Positions 44,123 to 52,539 of a DNA stretch of 64,000 bases are shown here, one piece after another. The DNA comes from Flavobacteriales bacterium (GTDB lineage: Bacteria; Bacteroidota; Bacteroidia; Flavobacteriales_F; PHOS-HE28): NCBI GenBank assembly GCA_016715895.1, contig JADJXH010000004.1, positions 868,001 through 932,000 of the forward strand, in the 5' to 3' direction. A program made the translations under genes and the position numbers. The notes below the pieces were generated by a model. That model did no database searches. It was not told where the DNA came from and saw nothing but the letters and a program-made list of their open reading frames with translations. How positions within the stretch are numbered: position 1 is the first letter of the stretch; each line of letters begins with the position of its first letter.

Positions 44123-44154
44123 ACGTCCCGGCCTTTCGGGCCGATCCGTCCGGC

Positions 44155-44538
44155 ATGGAGCGTTATACCTTCCCCAAGCAGGAGCGCCTTCGTGGCCGTC
44201 CCCGCCTCCAGCGGCTGATCGCCGAGGGGCGCTCGGTGCACGTGCCGCCCTTCCGCCTCACCGGCCTGTTCATGGAGCTCGACGCCCCCGTTCCCGCCCA
44301 GGTGGCCTTCGCCGTGCCCAAGCGCAACCTCCCCCGCGCCGTGGACCGAAACAAGGCGCGCCGCCGCATGCGCGAAGCCTACCGGCTGCACAAGCAGGCC
44401 TACCACGACCGGTTGCAGCAGCTCGGCCGCTCGTGCGCCTGGCTCTTCGTGCTTCAGGGGCGCACCGTGCCCGCCTATGCCGAGGTGGAGGGCAAAATGA
44501 TCCGCGCGTTGGACCGTTGGTTCAAGGAACATGCGTAG
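44155..44538 (+). CDS. rnpA: Ribonuclease P protein component
   Basis: 127 residues. Binds RNase P RNA and helps mature tRNA 5' ends. Hallmarks: ERLRGRPRLQRLIAEGRSVH at the start, FAVPKRNLPRAVDRNKARRR with the basic RNR-type helix (residues ~55-75) and MREAYRL. Transcribed with yidD, overlapping it by 8 bp. rpmH is not in this window. Confidence 0.94.
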   Translation: MERYTFPKQERLRGRPRLQRLIAEGRSVHVPPFRLTGLFMELDAPVPAQVAFAVPKRNLPRAVDRNKARRRMREAYRLHKQAYHDRLQQLGRSCAWLFVLQGRTVPAYAEVEGKMIRALDRWFKEHA

Positions 44539-44752
44539 GCTGCTCACCGCCGCCATGATCGGCCTCATCCGGTTCTACCAGTCCGCCCTCTCGCCGCTGC
44601 TGCCCGGCGCCTGCCGGTACACGCCCAGCTGCAGCGCGTATGGCGTGGAGGCCTTGCGCCGCCATGGCCCCTTCCGTGGTGGCTGGCTCACCCTCAAGCG
44701 CTTCCTATCTTGTCATCCCTGGGGCGGCCATGGCCACGACCCCGTCCCCTGA
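44531..44752 (+). CDS. yidD: Membrane protein insertion efficiency factor YidD
   Basis: 73 residues. IGLIRFYQSALSPLLPGACR, YTPSCSAYGVEALRRHG and LKRFLSCHPWGGHGHDPVP are the family hallmarks, including the three Cys residues. A membrane-bound helper of YidC-dependent insertion. Overlaps rnpA by 8 bp and precedes ctpA by 15 bp. Confidence 0.96.
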   Translation: MRRLLTAAMIGLIRFYQSALSPLLPGACRYTPSCSAYGVEALRRHGPFRGGWLTLKRFLSCHPWGGHGHDPVP

Positions 44753-44767
44753 AGCCTCATCCCTTCC

Positions 44768-46435
44768 ATGAACGTACCCCGCACCCCCCGCCTACGCACG
44801 TGGATCATCGGCGGCGCCCTCGCCGCCTCCGGCGCCCTCACCATCGCCGCGGGCGACAACTACTTCGAGATCTCCAAGAACCTGGAGATCTTCACCGAGC
44901 TCTACAAGGAGCTGAACGTGTACTACGTGGAGGACACCAAGCCGGGCACCCTGATGAAGACGGGCATCGACGCCATGCTCTCCTCGCTGGACCCGTACAC
45001 GCAGTACATCCCGGAGAGCGATATCGAGGAGTACCGGTTCCAGACGACGGGCCAGTACGGGGGGATCGGCGCGCTCATCAAGCGCCAGGGCGATGGCATG
45101 GTGATCAGCGAACCCTATGAGGGTTTCCCGGCGGCCAAGGCGGGCATCTGGGCCGGTGATGAGATCGTGGAGGTGGACGGGCGCAAGATCCGCGGATTGG
45201 ATACCGAGGACGTGAGCAAGCTGTTGAAGGGCCAGGCCGGCACCCCGGTGCGCGTGCTGCTCAAGCGCGGCGAAGCCGAGCCCGTGGAGAAGGTCCTCAC
45301 CCGCGAGGAGATCAAGATCCCCGACGTGCCCTACAAGGGCATCGTGGATGCCACGCACATGGTGGGCTACATCAAGCTCAACAGCTTCACACAGACCGCC
45401 AGCGCCGATGTGCGCAGCGCCATGAAACAGCTCAAGCAGGACGGTGCGCGCCACCTCATCCTCGACCTGCGTGGCAATGGTGGCGGCCTGCTGCGCGAGG
45501 CGGTGAACATCGTCAACCTCTTCGTGCCCAAGAACGAACCCGTGGTGGAGACCAAGGGGCGCATCGCCGAGTGGGACAAGAGCTACCGCACGCTCAGTGA
45601 GCCGGAGGACGCGACCGTTCCGCTGGTGGTGCTGGTGGACGGTGGTTCGGCGAGCGCCAGCGAGATCGTCAGCGGGGCCCTTCAGGACCTCGACCGCGCG
45701 GTGGTGGTCGGTGAGCGCACCTTCGGCAAGGGCCTCGTGCAGCAGACGCGCGACCTGTTCTACAACAGCAAGCTGAAGGTCACCGTGGCCAAGTACTACA
45801 TCCCCAGCGGCCGCTGCATCCAGAAGTTGGACTACGCCCACCGGGACAGCAGCGGGAAGGCCACCGTGCGCACGGATACGAACCTGGTGGCCTTCCAGAC
45901 CCGGAACGGTCGCACGGTGTACGATGGGCGGGGCATCCTGCCGGATGTGGCCGTCACCGAACCCGAGCTGGCCAAAGTGGTGGGCGGTCTCTATGCCGAG
46001 GACATCCTGTTCGATTTCGCCACCGACTACCGACGCACGCATGACAGCATCGGTCCGCCCGAGCGCTTCGCGATCGACGATGAGCTGTACCACCGCTTCA
46101 CGGAGTTCGCCCGGTCACGCAGCTTCACCTACGACACGGAGAGCATGCAGGCCTACGCCAAGCTGGAGGAGGTGGCGCGCAAGGAGCGGTACTACGGCCA
46201 TGCCCAGAAGGCCTTTGAGGAGCTGAAGAAGGAGCTGGCGCCCGATCCGGCCGAAGAGCTCGATCTGTTCCGCACGGATGTGGAGGAGATGCTGCGGAAC
46301 GAGATCGTGTCGCGGTACGATCTGCAGACCGGCCGGGCCAAGGCGGCGCTCGTCACCGATCCATATGTGCAGGCCGCCGTGAAGGTCCTTACCGACGGTG
46401 GATACACCGGCATCCTGGCCGGCACCAAGCCCTGA
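44768..46435 (+). CDS. ctpA: S41 family C-terminal processing peptidase
   Basis: 555 residues. Signal/anchor (WIIGGALAASGALTIAA), a PDZ domain (GAL...DGMVISEPYEGFPAAKAGIWAGD, DGRKIRGLDTEDVSKLL), then the S41 core with Ser in DGGSASASEIVSGALQDLD and Lys in GERTFGKGLVQQTRD. The C-terminal helical tail is long, as in the Bacteroidota form. Cleaves C-terminal tails of envelope proteins. TATCTTGT inside yidD, about 55 nt upstream, could be its -7 element. Four bp before the next gene. Confidence 0.93.
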   Translation: MNVPRTPRLRTWIIGGALAASGALTIAAGDNYFEISKNLEIFTELYKELNVYYVEDTKPGTLMKTGIDAMLSSLDPYTQYIPESDIEEYRFQTTGQYGGIGALIKRQGDGMVISEPYEGFPAAKAGIWAGDEIVEVDGRKIRGLDTEDVSKLLKGQAGTPVRVLLKRGEAEPVEKVLTREEIKIPDVPYKGIVDATHMVGYIKLNSFTQTASADVRSAMKQLKQDGARHLILDLRGNGGGLLREAVNIVNLFVPKNEPVVETKGRIAEWDKSYRTLSEPEDATVPLVVLVDGGSASASEIVSGALQDLDRAVVVGERTFGKGLVQQTRDLFYNSKLKVTVAKYYIPSGRCIQKLDYAHRDSSGKATVRTDTNLVAFQTRNGRTVYDGRGILPDVAVTEPELAKVVGGLYAEDILFDFATDYRRTHDSIGPPERFAIDDELYHRFTEFARSRSFTYDTESMQAYAKLEEVARKERYYGHAQKAFEELKKELAPDPAEELDLFRTDVEEMLRNEIVSRYDLQTGRAKAALVTDPYVQAAVKVLTDGGYTGILAGTKP

Positions 46436-46439
46436 GCGG

Positions 46440-48068
46440 ATGCGGATGGCCGCGGGCGTTCCTGCGGGACCCTGGGTGCGGCGCTTCGGCCTGGTGCGCA
46501 TGGCCGGCCTGTTCATCGCAGCGGCCGCCCTGCCGTGGAACAATGTGCTGCTCAGCAATGCGCAGATCCTGATGGTGCTGGGCTGGCTGGGCGAGGGCCT
46601 GGCCTCCGGCGATCTGGGCCGACGGTTCAGGCAGGCCTTCACCGACCGGTGGTCCTTGGCGTTCATCGCCCCCTTTCTGCTTCACGCGGCGGGCATCCTG
46701 TGGTCCGAGGACCGTGCATGGGCGATGGACCTCACGCGGATCCTGCTCCCGGTGCTCGTGTTCGGGGTGGTGCTGTCCACCTCGCCGCCCATGGGCGGGC
46801 GGGCCATCCGCGATGTGCTGCGCACCGGGGCCTGGAGCGTGGTGGCCAGCACGGTGGTGTGTCTGATCGTGGCCGGCGGGCATCTCCAGAGCGGCGATCA
46901 TCGGGCGGTCAGCATCTTCATCAGCCACGTCCGGTTGGGGCTGCTCCTCGCGCTCGCGGCCTGTGTGTTCATTCTGGACCGACCGGCCCAGCGGTGGATG
47001 CGGGCGATGCATGTGGCTGCCGCGCTGTGGGCCGTGGGGTTCCTCATGGGCATCGGCAGCCTCAGCGGGCTGGGCGCCTTGTCCGCCGCGCTGGTGGCGT
47101 TGGCCTGGCGCCGTGTGGACGGTGCACGACCGCTGGTGCGCAGGCCGGTCCGGGTCCTTCTTGTGCTGCTCCCCACAGCGGCGCTGCTGGCGATGCTCGG
47201 TCTGTTGTGGCCGCGACCGCAACCCACCCTTCATCTGCAGGACCTGGAGGTCCGGAGCGCCGGTGGTGAGCCCTACTACCACGATGTCGCCGACCCGCAA
47301 TGGGAGAACGGCAACCCGGTCTGGGTGTATGTGGCCAAGGAGGAGCTCGAACGGGGCTGGGCGAGGCGCAGCAGGCTTGGTCTGTATGGCAAGGACGAGC
47401 GGGGCCAGCTGCTGCGCGGCACGCTGGTGCGCTACCTCGCCAGCATGGGGCTGCGCAAGGATTCCGTGGCCTTGCTCGCCCTGAGCGATGAGGACGTGCG
47501 ACGGATCGAGCAGGGCCTCCCCAATGTGCGCACGGGCAGACGGCCCTTGCTGGTGGCCCGGGTGGAGCAGCTGCGCATGGAGCTTGACCGGTTCAGGGCC
47601 ACGGGCGATCCCAATGGGCACAGCCTCACCATGAGGCTGGTCTATTGGCGCACCGGCTGGCGGATCGCACACGGGCATCTGTGGACGGGTGTGGGCACGG
47701 GGGATACACGGCCGGCGTTCGCCCAGGCGTACGACGAGGTACGCAGTCCGTTGGACAGGGCTTGGAGGAACCGTGCGCACAACGAATACCTCACCTTGCT
47801 CATCACCTTCGGTCTGCCGGGCCTGCTGTTCATCCTGGCGTGCTGGACTGCGCCGGTGGTGGCGTACCGCGCCTGGCGCCATCCGGTCTTCATCGCCTGG
47901 TCCGCGATCTTCCTCGTGTCCTGCCTCACGGAGGATACGCTGGAGACCCAGACCGGGGCGACCTTCTTCGCGTTGTACGCCGCACTGTTCGTGTTCGGCG
48001 GGCGCTGGCTCAACGCGCAGGCAGGGCTTCAAGCAGCACCGCCACGCGTTCCGGAGCGATCCGTGTGA
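46440..48068 (+). CDS. O-antigen ligase family protein
   Basis: 542 residues from ATG 46440 (ATG 46446 possible). About ten membrane helices with a large periplasmic loop (~residues 270-400) and the Wzy_C/WaaL-like segment TGWRIAHGHLWTGVGTGDTR followed by AHNEYLTLLITFGLPGLLFI. Members ligate or polymerise surface polysaccharides at the outer face of the inner membrane. It overlaps the convergent GT9 gene by 59 bp, so the C-terminal 19 residues share DNA with that gene's end. Confidence 0.85.
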   Translation: MRMAAGVPAGPWVRRFGLVRMAGLFIAAAALPWNNVLLSNAQILMVLGWLGEGLASGDLGRRFRQAFTDRWSLAFIAPFLLHAAGILWSEDRAWAMDLTRILLPVLVFGVVLSTSPPMGGRAIRDVLRTGAWSVVASTVVCLIVAGGHLQSGDHRAVSIFISHVRLGLLLALAACVFILDRPAQRWMRAMHVAAALWAVGFLMGIGSLSGLGALSAALVALAWRRVDGARPLVRRPVRVLLVLLPTAALLAMLGLLWPRPQPTLHLQDLEVRSAGGEPYYHDVADPQWENGNPVWVYVAKEELERGWARRSRLGLYGKDERGQLLRGTLVRYLASMGLRKDSVALLALSDEDVRRIEQGLPNVRTGRRPLLVARVEQLRMELDRFRATGDPNGHSLTMRLVYWRTGWRIAHGHLWTGVGTGDTRPAFAQAYDEVRSPLDRAWRNRAHNEYLTLLITFGLPGLLFILACWTAPVVAYRAWRHPVFIAWSAIFLVSCLTEDTLETQTGATFFALYAALFVFGGRWLNAQAGLQAAPPRVPERSV

Positions 48069-49017
48069 TGCAGTCGCATGCGCGACCCGCCCGGCAGGTC
48101 GGGCAGGCGGGATCGAACACCAGGGCATGGGCGTCGCGTCCGATCGGGGCCCATCGGCCCGGGTGGATGGGGCGTCGCGGCGCGAACAGACCCACGGCCC
48201 GGATGCCGCAGGCCGCAGCGATGTGCAATGGTCCTGTGCTCGCTGCCACCAGGCCGTCCGCGCTGCCGATCAGGGCCACCAGCTGCTCGAGGCTCAGCCG
48301 GCCACCGGCGTCCACGGCCAGGGGATCGTTCCAGGGAAGCTGTGGCCGGTAGCGTTCGGCCTCGGTGGCCGTGCCGGTCACCACGGTGCGGATGCCGATG
48401 GAATGGAGCCGGTGCATCAGCGCCGCAAAGTTGTCAAGTCCCCACTCCACCGCACTGCCCTGTGAACCGGGATGGAGGATCACCGTGCGGGCGGCGATCG
48501 GGGTCAGGTCGGCCGGAAGCAGGGTGGGCGGCGGGGGCGTGAAGCCGGTGTGTTCGGCCAGGCGGTCCAGGTCGGGCGTGCCCATCATCCCGAGCGGGCG
48601 CAGGAGCATGGTGTTCAGCTGGGCCTCGTGCAGCCCGCTCCTGCGCCGGCTGAAGGCCACCCGGTGGGTGCAGGTCGTCCAATGCCACCAGCGATGCGAG
48701 GTGCCGATGCGCATGGGGATCCTTGCGGCCTTCGCCCATCGGGCCACGGTGCGGTGCGGGAACACATGCACCAGCACATCGGCGTTCACGGCCCGCAGTG
48801 CGTGAACGGCATCACCGCCTGCCAGCTCCTCCAGCGTGAGCACGCGGTCCACGTGACGGCAGCAGCGGAGCACGGGCGCGGTGTATGCGCGGCAGATGAA
48901 GGTGATGCGAACGCCCGGATACCGCTCCTTGAGCAGTCCAGCCAGGGGCAGGCTGAGCATCACATCGCCGATGCTGTCCGGCCGGCTGAGGATGATGTGC
49001 TCAGGCGGGGTCGGCAT
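48010..49017 (-). CDS. Glycosyltransferase family 9 (heptosyltransferase-like)
   Basis: 335 residues. GT-B fold: RPDSIGDVMLSLPLAGLLKE at the N-terminus, TVILHPGSQGSAVEWGLDNF as the sugar-nucleotide region, and STGPLHIAAACGIRAVGLF. The C-terminus has a Cys cluster (ACPTCRAGRACDCITRI). Family members add heptose or similar sugars to LPS core. Overlaps the GT2 gene by 17 bp, so they form an operon. Confidence 0.9.
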   Translation of the reverse strand: MPTPPEHIILSRPDSIGDVMLSLPLAGLLKERYPGVRITFICRAYTAPVLRCCRHVDRVLTLEELAGGDAVHALRAVNADVLVHVFPHRTVARWAKAARIPMRIGTSHRWWHWTTCTHRVAFSRRRSGLHEAQLNTMLLRPLGMMGTPDLDRLAEHTGFTPPPPTLLPADLTPIAARTVILHPGSQGSAVEWGLDNFAALMHRLHSIGIRTVVTGTATEAERYRPQLPWNDPLAVDAGGRLSLEQLVALIGSADGLVAASTGPLHIAAACGIRAVGLFAPRRPIHPGRWAPIGRDAHALVFDPACPTCRAGRACDCITRIAPERVAVLLEALPAR

Positions 49018-49759
49018 GGTGCAGGGCGTGGAGCTTGGCGTATTTCAACCACACCGCGCGGGCGCTCAGGGTGGCGATGTGCCATCCGGCCGCACCGTCC
49101 AGGAAGCCCGCCTGGAGCAGATAGCCCTGGAGGAACTTGGCGGCGGGCGAGAGCCATCGCTTCACCGGTCCGGCCCGCTTCCCGGCTTTATACAGGGCTT
49201 GTGCGTGCAGGTCGCTGTACCGTTCGATGCGTGCGCGGTGCGCGTCCAGGGAGGAGTAGCTGTAGTGCAGCAGGTCGCCCGTCAGAAGCCGTTCCGGCGT
49301 TCCGGGATCGAGCTCGAGGACCTCATGCACATGGTCGCCCGTCCAGCGCGCGCCGCCCTTCGGGAAGAGCCTGGTCTTGGTATCCGGGTACCAGCCCCCA
49401 TGCCGCACCCAGGTCCCGCAGTAGTTCGTGAGCCGGTTCATCCGGTAGGCGCCATGCAGGCCCCTGCCGGTGGCTTCAACGATGGATTGGGCCAGTTCGG
49501 GCGAGGGCACCTCGTCCGCATCCACGCTCAGGATGTAGGCGTTCGCGGCCAGGCCGTTGGCGAAGTTCTTCTGGTCGCTGTAGTTGGTCCACGTGCGCGT
49601 CACTACGCGCGCGCCATGGGCCTCGGCGATGCGCCGTGTCCCATCGGTGCTATCGGCGTCCACCACCACCACCTCCTGCACAAGGCCGGCAAGGCCGGTG
49701 AGACAGCGGGCGATGTTGGCCTCCTCGTTGCGCGTGATGATGACCGCCGAGATGCCCAT
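49001..49759 (-). CDS. Glycosyltransferase family 2 (LPS core type)
   Basis: 252 residues. GT-A fold: ISAVIITRNEEANIARCLTG, VVVDADSTDGTRRIAEAHGA, a SVDADEVPSPELAQSIVEAT metal-binding DxD region and NRLTNYCGTWVRHGGWYPDT. Looks like WaaE/KdtX-type LPS core glucosyltransferases; sugar not determinable. First gene of the operon with GT9; TAACTTCC lies 5 nt before its start. Confidence 0.9.
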   Translation of the reverse strand: MGISAVIITRNEEANIARCLTGLAGLVQEVVVVDADSTDGTRRIAEAHGARVVTRTWTNYSDQKNFANGLAANAYILSVDADEVPSPELAQSIVEATGRGLHGAYRMNRLTNYCGTWVRHGGWYPDTKTRLFPKGGARWTGDHVHEVLELDPGTPERLLTGDLLHYSYSSLDAHRARIERYSDLHAQALYKAGKRAGPVKRWLSPAAKFLQGYLLQAGFLDGAAGWHIATLSARAVWLKYAKLHALHHADPA

Positions 49760-49764
49760 CGGGC

Positions 49765-49772
49765 GGAAGTTA
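49765..49772 (-). promoter_or_regulatory. -7-like element of the GT2/GT9 operon
   Basis: Reads TAACTTCC on the minus strand, 5 nt before ATG 49759. Confidence 0.35.
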
Positions 49773-49797
49773 GCCGACCGTCCGGGCAGCGCGACGC

Positions 49798-52431
49798 TCA
49801 GTGGGCGACCATCAACTTGCCCCGGCCCAGCTCACGACCATTCTGCACGGCACGGTAGAAGTACAGGCCATCGGCCAACCAGGCGGTGGTGAGCGTGATC
49901 CGTCCGTTGGCGGAGCTGCGGCGTTCGACGACCTGTCCGGCGTTGTCCAGCAGTTCGATCGTCACTGGTCCTTGTCCGGTCACGCCGTACACGTTGAAGA
50001 AGACATCGCGGTCGGCAGGGTCCGGGAAGTGCTGCACCATCACGCCCGCGGAAAGCTCGGCGATGCCGGTGTTGGGATCCACGAGGGTCACGCAATAGTC
50101 CTCCGTCTCGCCGAAGTCATACCCGTCCTCACAACCCGAGGTGGCGGCCGCGTCATAGACCATGATCAACCGCATGCGGGTGCTGCCGGGGGTGGCCCAG
50201 GCCGGGATGGTGATGTTGCCGCTCACCGTGCCGTTGGCCACCGGTGAGCTGTACACGAGCTCGCCCGTGGTGGTGAAGGCGCCGTCCTGGTCCAGGTCGA
50301 TCCACACGGTGAAATACTCATCGTAGGCGAATCCATCATAGCCCGGGGTGAGGGAGATGGGATGGCTTCCGCCAAGGCTGAGCGAGGTGGATTGTGTGGT
50401 GTAGTCCCCGTACCCGGCGTCCGAACCGGTGGTGTTGTTGATGGTGCCGAGGGAGACGTTCGCGATCCACTCCTCGCTGGCATCCGCGCTCTCCGAGGGG
50501 CAGTAGGTGTTGTCCACGCAGGCACCACAACCCGTGGTCTGCACGGTGATGGTCGAGCTCCATGCGGTCGGGTTCCCATTGCAGACCGAGCGCACCCGAA
50601 CGTCATAGGCGGAGCAGGGGGCAAGGCCGGGGATCTCGAAGCTGGTGTTGATGATCCCCGGATAGCTGGTCCAGTTCCCGGCACCGGCAGGGCTCACTTC
50701 CACCTCGTAGGAGGAGGCGGCGAGCACCGCGGTCCAGAGCACATTGGCGATGTTGTCCCCTGCGAAGCCCGCGCTCAGGCCGTCCGGGGGTGCGCAGCAT
50801 CCCTCGGTGGTCCAGGTGAACAGGGCGCTGGGGTCGCTGGTGAGGGTGTCGCATTCGGCGATCACCTGGAACTCGTAGGGTGTGCACGGGGTGAGGCCGG
50901 AGGCCATGAAGGCCAGGTTGATCAGACCGGCCTGGGTGGTCCAGGTGCTGCTGCCCACCGGTCGGTATTGCACCGTGAAGGGGCCTGTGGCCGTGCTGCC
51001 CCAGGAGAACATCACATCGCCGATGGCCACGTTCTCCGCGTTGAGGTCATAGGGTGGCGGGCAGGGACCGCAGCCGGCCATGATGGCCTGCAGGCTGTTG
51101 AAGGCGTTGATGCGGCCACCGGTGACGGTGTTGCCGGGCAGGTTGCCCACTTGGTCCACGCCTTCGAAGAGCTTGTCGCGCACATACAGGGCGGCAGCCT
51201 CCGGGTCGGCCTGGGCCAGGGCGCCCAGGGTGGCGCACGGGGCGCTGTACAGCAGGCCGATGACCCCGGCGGTGAGCGGGCTGGCGAAGCTGGTGCCGCT
51301 GGTGCTGCCCGTGCCCCCGCCGATGCTGGTGGTCACCACGTCCTCGCCCGGTGCGCCCACGTCGATGGTGGTGGCGCCGTAACCGCTGAAGGTGCGCTGG
51401 TCGTTGTTGTTCGTGGCCGTCACGCTCACCATGAAGGGGCTGGGGCAGGCGGTGGGCAGGTCGCCTTCCACATCGATGTTGATGTTCAGGTTGGCGGTGG
51501 CCCCGCAGTTCAGCACGCCGGCCGTTCCCAGGGTATCATACATCGCGCACCACAGCGGCGAGTCGGCCGGGTCGCCGTAATTGATGCCCCAGCTGGCATT
51601 GGTGGCCACCACGAAGGCGCCCTTGTTCCCGCCGGTCTGGTTGTACAGGCGCCGCATCACCAGGGGATAGGTGTAGGCAGCCAGCACATCGCTCTCGGCC
51701 ACGCCGGCGTAGTCCACGACCATCATCTTCACGTTCCAGTTGGCGCCGCTCACCGCCGTGCCGTTGTTGCCCTTGGCGCCGATCATGCCGGCCACCTGGG
51801 TGCCATGTCCGCCTCCGTACACGTTGTCGTTGTTGCCCGCAGGGTTCCAGCCACGGCGGTCGTCGACATAGCCGTTCGCATCGTTGTCGATCCCATCGTT
51901 GGGGATCTCCTGGAAATTGAACCACGCGTTGCCGATCAGGTCGGGGTGGGGCAGGTCGGCGTTCTCGATGATGCACACCACGATGGTATCGCCCGCCGCG
52001 GTCACCCCGCCGGTGGTGATGTCCCAGGCCAGGTCGCTGTCGATGTCGGCATCGTTGGGGTTCACATGATGCCATTGCTGGCCGAACTGCGGGTCGTTGG
52101 GCACCACACGCTCGGTCACCACATGGTTGTTCTGGGCCTGGAGGGTGGCACGGTGGCGCTGCACGGCGCGCAGCATCACCTGCTGGGGCAGGGCGGGTTG
52201 GTCATAGTGGAGCAGCCAGGAGCGCAGGGGAGCGCTCACCTGCCTCACCACGCGGAGGGTGGTGGGAAGCCCGTCCACCACACGCAGGTCCTCGGCGATG
52301 GCGGCGACATCGGCGCCGGGCTGCAGCATGACGAGCACATCGCCGGGGAGATAGGCCGGTTGTTGGGCCTGGGCCTGCAACAACGCAGGGATCAACAGGG
52401 CCGTGGCGAAGGAGAGTAGCAGGTTCTTCAT
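49798..52431 (-). CDS. S8 family peptidase with Fn3-like, GEVED and T9SS sorting domains
   Basis: 877 residues from ATG 52431 (MKNLLLSFATALLIPALLQA signal peptide). Propeptide, then the S8 domain with His209 in GGGHGTQVAGMIGA and Ser381 in SGTSFASPLTAGVIG. The residue at the usual Asp position is Glu156 in VVCIIENADLPHPDLIG. Two Fn3-like domains (YDLNAENVAIGDVMFSW, ADLSAGFAGDNIANVLW-like), a GEVED domain ending SGCEDGYDFGETEDYCVTL and a type A sorting domain (VQHFPDPADRDVFFNVYG, LLDNAGQVVERRSSANGRI, AWLADGLYFYRAVQNG) follow. Secreted; activity uncertain. Confidence 0.9.
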   Translation of the reverse strand: MKNLLLSFATALLIPALLQAQAQQPAYLPGDVLVMLQPGADVAAIAEDLRVVDGLPTTLRVVRQVSAPLRSWLLHYDQPALPQQVMLRAVQRHRATLQAQNNHVVTERVVPNDPQFGQQWHHVNPNDADIDSDLAWDITTGGVTAAGDTIVVCIIENADLPHPDLIGNAWFNFQEIPNDGIDNDANGYVDDRRGWNPAGNNDNVYGGGHGTQVAGMIGAKGNNGTAVSGANWNVKMMVVDYAGVAESDVLAAYTYPLVMRRLYNQTGGNKGAFVVATNASWGINYGDPADSPLWCAMYDTLGTAGVLNCGATANLNINIDVEGDLPTACPSPFMVSVTATNNNDQRTFSGYGATTIDVGAPGEDVVTTSIGGGTGSTSGTSFASPLTAGVIGLLYSAPCATLGALAQADPEAAALYVRDKLFEGVDQVGNLPGNTVTGGRINAFNSLQAIMAGCGPCPPPYDLNAENVAIGDVMFSWGSTATGPFTVQYRPVGSSTWTTQAGLINLAFMASGLTPCTPYEFQVIAECDTLTSDPSALFTWTTEGCCAPPDGLSAGFAGDNIANVLWTAVLAASSYEVEVSPAGAGNWTSYPGIINTSFEIPGLAPCSAYDVRVRSVCNGNPTAWSSTITVQTTGCGACVDNTYCPSESADASEEWIANVSLGTINNTTGSDAGYGDYTTQSTSLSLGGSHPISLTPGYDGFAYDEYFTVWIDLDQDGAFTTTGELVYSSPVANGTVSGNITIPAWATPGSTRMRLIMVYDAAATSGCEDGYDFGETEDYCVTLVDPNTGIAELSAGVMVQHFPDPADRDVFFNVYGVTGQGPVTIELLDNAGQVVERRSSANGRITLTTAWLADGLYFYRAVQNGRELGRGKLMVAH

Positions 52432-52454
52432 GACAGGGACGTGGTTCCGGGGCG

Positions 52455-52462
52455 CGAATGTA
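52455..52462 (-). promoter_or_regulatory. -7-like element of the S8 peptidase gene
   Basis: Reads TACATTCG on the minus strand, 23 nt before ATG 52431. Confidence 0.4.
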
Positions 52463-52539
52463 CCCGAAGGACGCCTGAACAACACCCGAGGGCTGCCCGT
52501 GGATCGGACGCCCTGCCCCCGGAGCTTGGAAGGCTGTCG

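Noticed and set aside
44102..44154. RNA gene between hemD and rnpA
   Set aside because: Only 53 bp with simple hairpins and no tRNA- or other RNA-like pattern; no tRNA-like cloverleaf was seen elsewhere in the gaps.
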